From: an alpha proteobacterium HIMB59
GTDB taxonomy: Bacteria; Pseudomonadota; Alphaproteobacteria; HIMB59
DNA length: 57,648 bases
Direction of reading: 5' to 3'
Assembly (NCBI GenBank): GCA_004321805.1
Contig: SGZV01000007.1
Location: 1-57,648 of the forward strand
Each line of letters starts with the position of its first letter. Position 1 is the stretch's first letter. The notes beneath the pieces were generated by a model. That model did not search any database, was not told where the DNA came from, and saw only the letters and a list, made by a program, of their open reading frames with translations. Positions 57,072 through 57,648 of the stretch are shown piece after piece. A program made the position numbers and the translations under genes.

Positions 57072-57648
57072 CTTAACTTTGGAAAAATTAACTGGTTTTA
57101 ATGAATTTAAATTTAAGTCTTCTGGAAAATGTTGAAACAGATTGTATAAAAATTTGATTATTACGTATGTAATAATAAAACTCATAATTGTATCGCTGAA
57201 GAAATGATCGCCTTCCATTATTCGAAGTAAAGAGATTAAACCAATGCCTATGTAAGCGTATGTATTCCATGATTGTTTGTTAAAAATGATTAAAACAGCT
57301 AAAGAAAGTGTAAAAAAAGAAACATCTCCTGAGACAAAGCTACAATTAGTGTCACAATAATCAACATTAAGCCATGGAATAGTGAAAGGCTCATCACCAT
57401 TAAATTGAATGGTGTCATTAGGCCTAGCTCTTCCCCAAAGGTTTTTAAATATAGAGTTAACCACTACCCCGGTTCCTAATATTAAGCATGTGAAAACGTA
57501 CATCCAATCACGGGTTGGTATGTTAAGTATCTTTTCTTTGTAAAAATATTGCTTCACTATTGAGGCTAGGGGAATGATAAAAATCAATAAAACCATTAAA
57601 GGCATTATCATTTTTCGAACAAAATAAATGAACCAATCCTGTTCCGTC
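57039..57648 (-). CDS. PAP2-family phosphatase (partial, N-terminus off window)
   Basis: Membrane phosphatase of the PAP2 superfamily. Motif 1 is KNLWGRARP, motif 3 RIMEGDHFFSD; in motif 2 the usual SGH reads SGD (CSFVSGD), so the proton-donor His is replaced. The frame remains open to the right edge (upstream residues TEQDWFIYFVRK), so the ATG at 57611 is probably internal. The stop (57039-57041) lies inside the tRNA-Arg gene, and the last residues WRSRKDSNPD are encoded antisense to it. Confidence 0.82.
   Translation of the reverse strand, partial: TEQDWFIYFVRKMIMPLMVLLIFIIPLASIVKQYFYKEKILNIPTRDWMYVFTCLILGTGVVVNSIFKNLWGRARPNDTIQFNGDEPFTIPWLNVDYCDTNCSFVSGDVSFFTLSLAVLIIFNKQSWNTYAYIGIGLISLLRIMEGDHFFSDTIMSFIITYVIIKFLYNLFQHFPEDLNLNSLKPVNFSKVKWRSRKDSNPD

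Overview
The window is a 57.6 kb, AT-rich, densely packed chromosomal segment of an alphaproteobacterium. The evidence is gene content and order: xerC-priA-atpHAG; rpmH-rnpA-yidD-yidC-engB-dapD-dapE; truA-fmt-def; dnaX-ybaB-recR with the SRP RNA beside dnaX; pheA-kdsB-cycM; sdhCDAB-mdh-sucA-sucB. Other pointers are an IalB-type protein, a DUF1192 protein and TRAP transport. Low GC, start/stop overlaps such as TAATG and ATGA, and convergent genes that share stop bases suggest a streamlined free-living, probably marine, lineage (SAR11-like or AEGEAN-169/HIMB59-like). The lineage is inferred; no 16S rRNA is present.

Layout. 1-4.8 kb: F1-ATPase genes (atpG partial, atpA, atpH) and priA on the minus strand, with xerC divergent. 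5.8-11.2 kb: a patchwork of cysQ, DUF2141, DUF1330, a 62-aa protein/PhyH/DUF1192 operon, two tiny genes (lipoprotein, membrane protein), a glutamine amidotransferase and a Tat-type metallo-beta-lactamase-fold protein. 11.2-11.9 kb: a 5'-half copy of tRNA-Arg(ACG), a cupin gene and the intact tRNA. 11.9-29.5 kb: housekeeping core with panC, rpmH/rnpA/yidD/yidC/engB, dapDE, peroxiredoxin, a glycosyltransferase, truA/fmt/def, recR/ybaB/dnaX, ffs, pheA/kdsB, a membrane-anchored cytochrome c, an AmpG-like permease and IalB.

29.5-37.6 kb: a metallophosphoesterase, a DMT exporter, small unknown proteins, SprT-like, and glycerol-3-phosphate genes (gpsA divergent from glpD-glpK), then a LysR regulator. 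37.7-48.5 kb: TCA cycle block, acnA facing sucB-sucA-mdh-sdhBADC. 48.5-56.9 kb: a structured leader, TRAP dctQ-dctM facing a Tat-exported DctP, a DMT permease, thiolase plus acetoacetyl-CoA synthetase, YbgC, a 26-aa membrane microprotein and BioY. The right end has tRNA-Arg(TCG) and a partial PAP2 phosphatase running into it antisense.

Together the genes describe an aerobic heterotroph that oxidises organic acids, glycerol phosphate and possibly acetoacetate through a full-length SDH/OGDH pathway. I found no clear defence system, CRISPR array, IS element or prophage. The most notable signals are: an A10 slippery run in dnaX with an immediate -1 stop; a SucB that appears to lack the E3-binding domain; the tRNA-Arg 5'-half duplication around a cupin gene; an unassigned three-way-junction RNA upstream of the TRAP genes; and a 26-aa microprotein locked into the bioY-ybgC operon.
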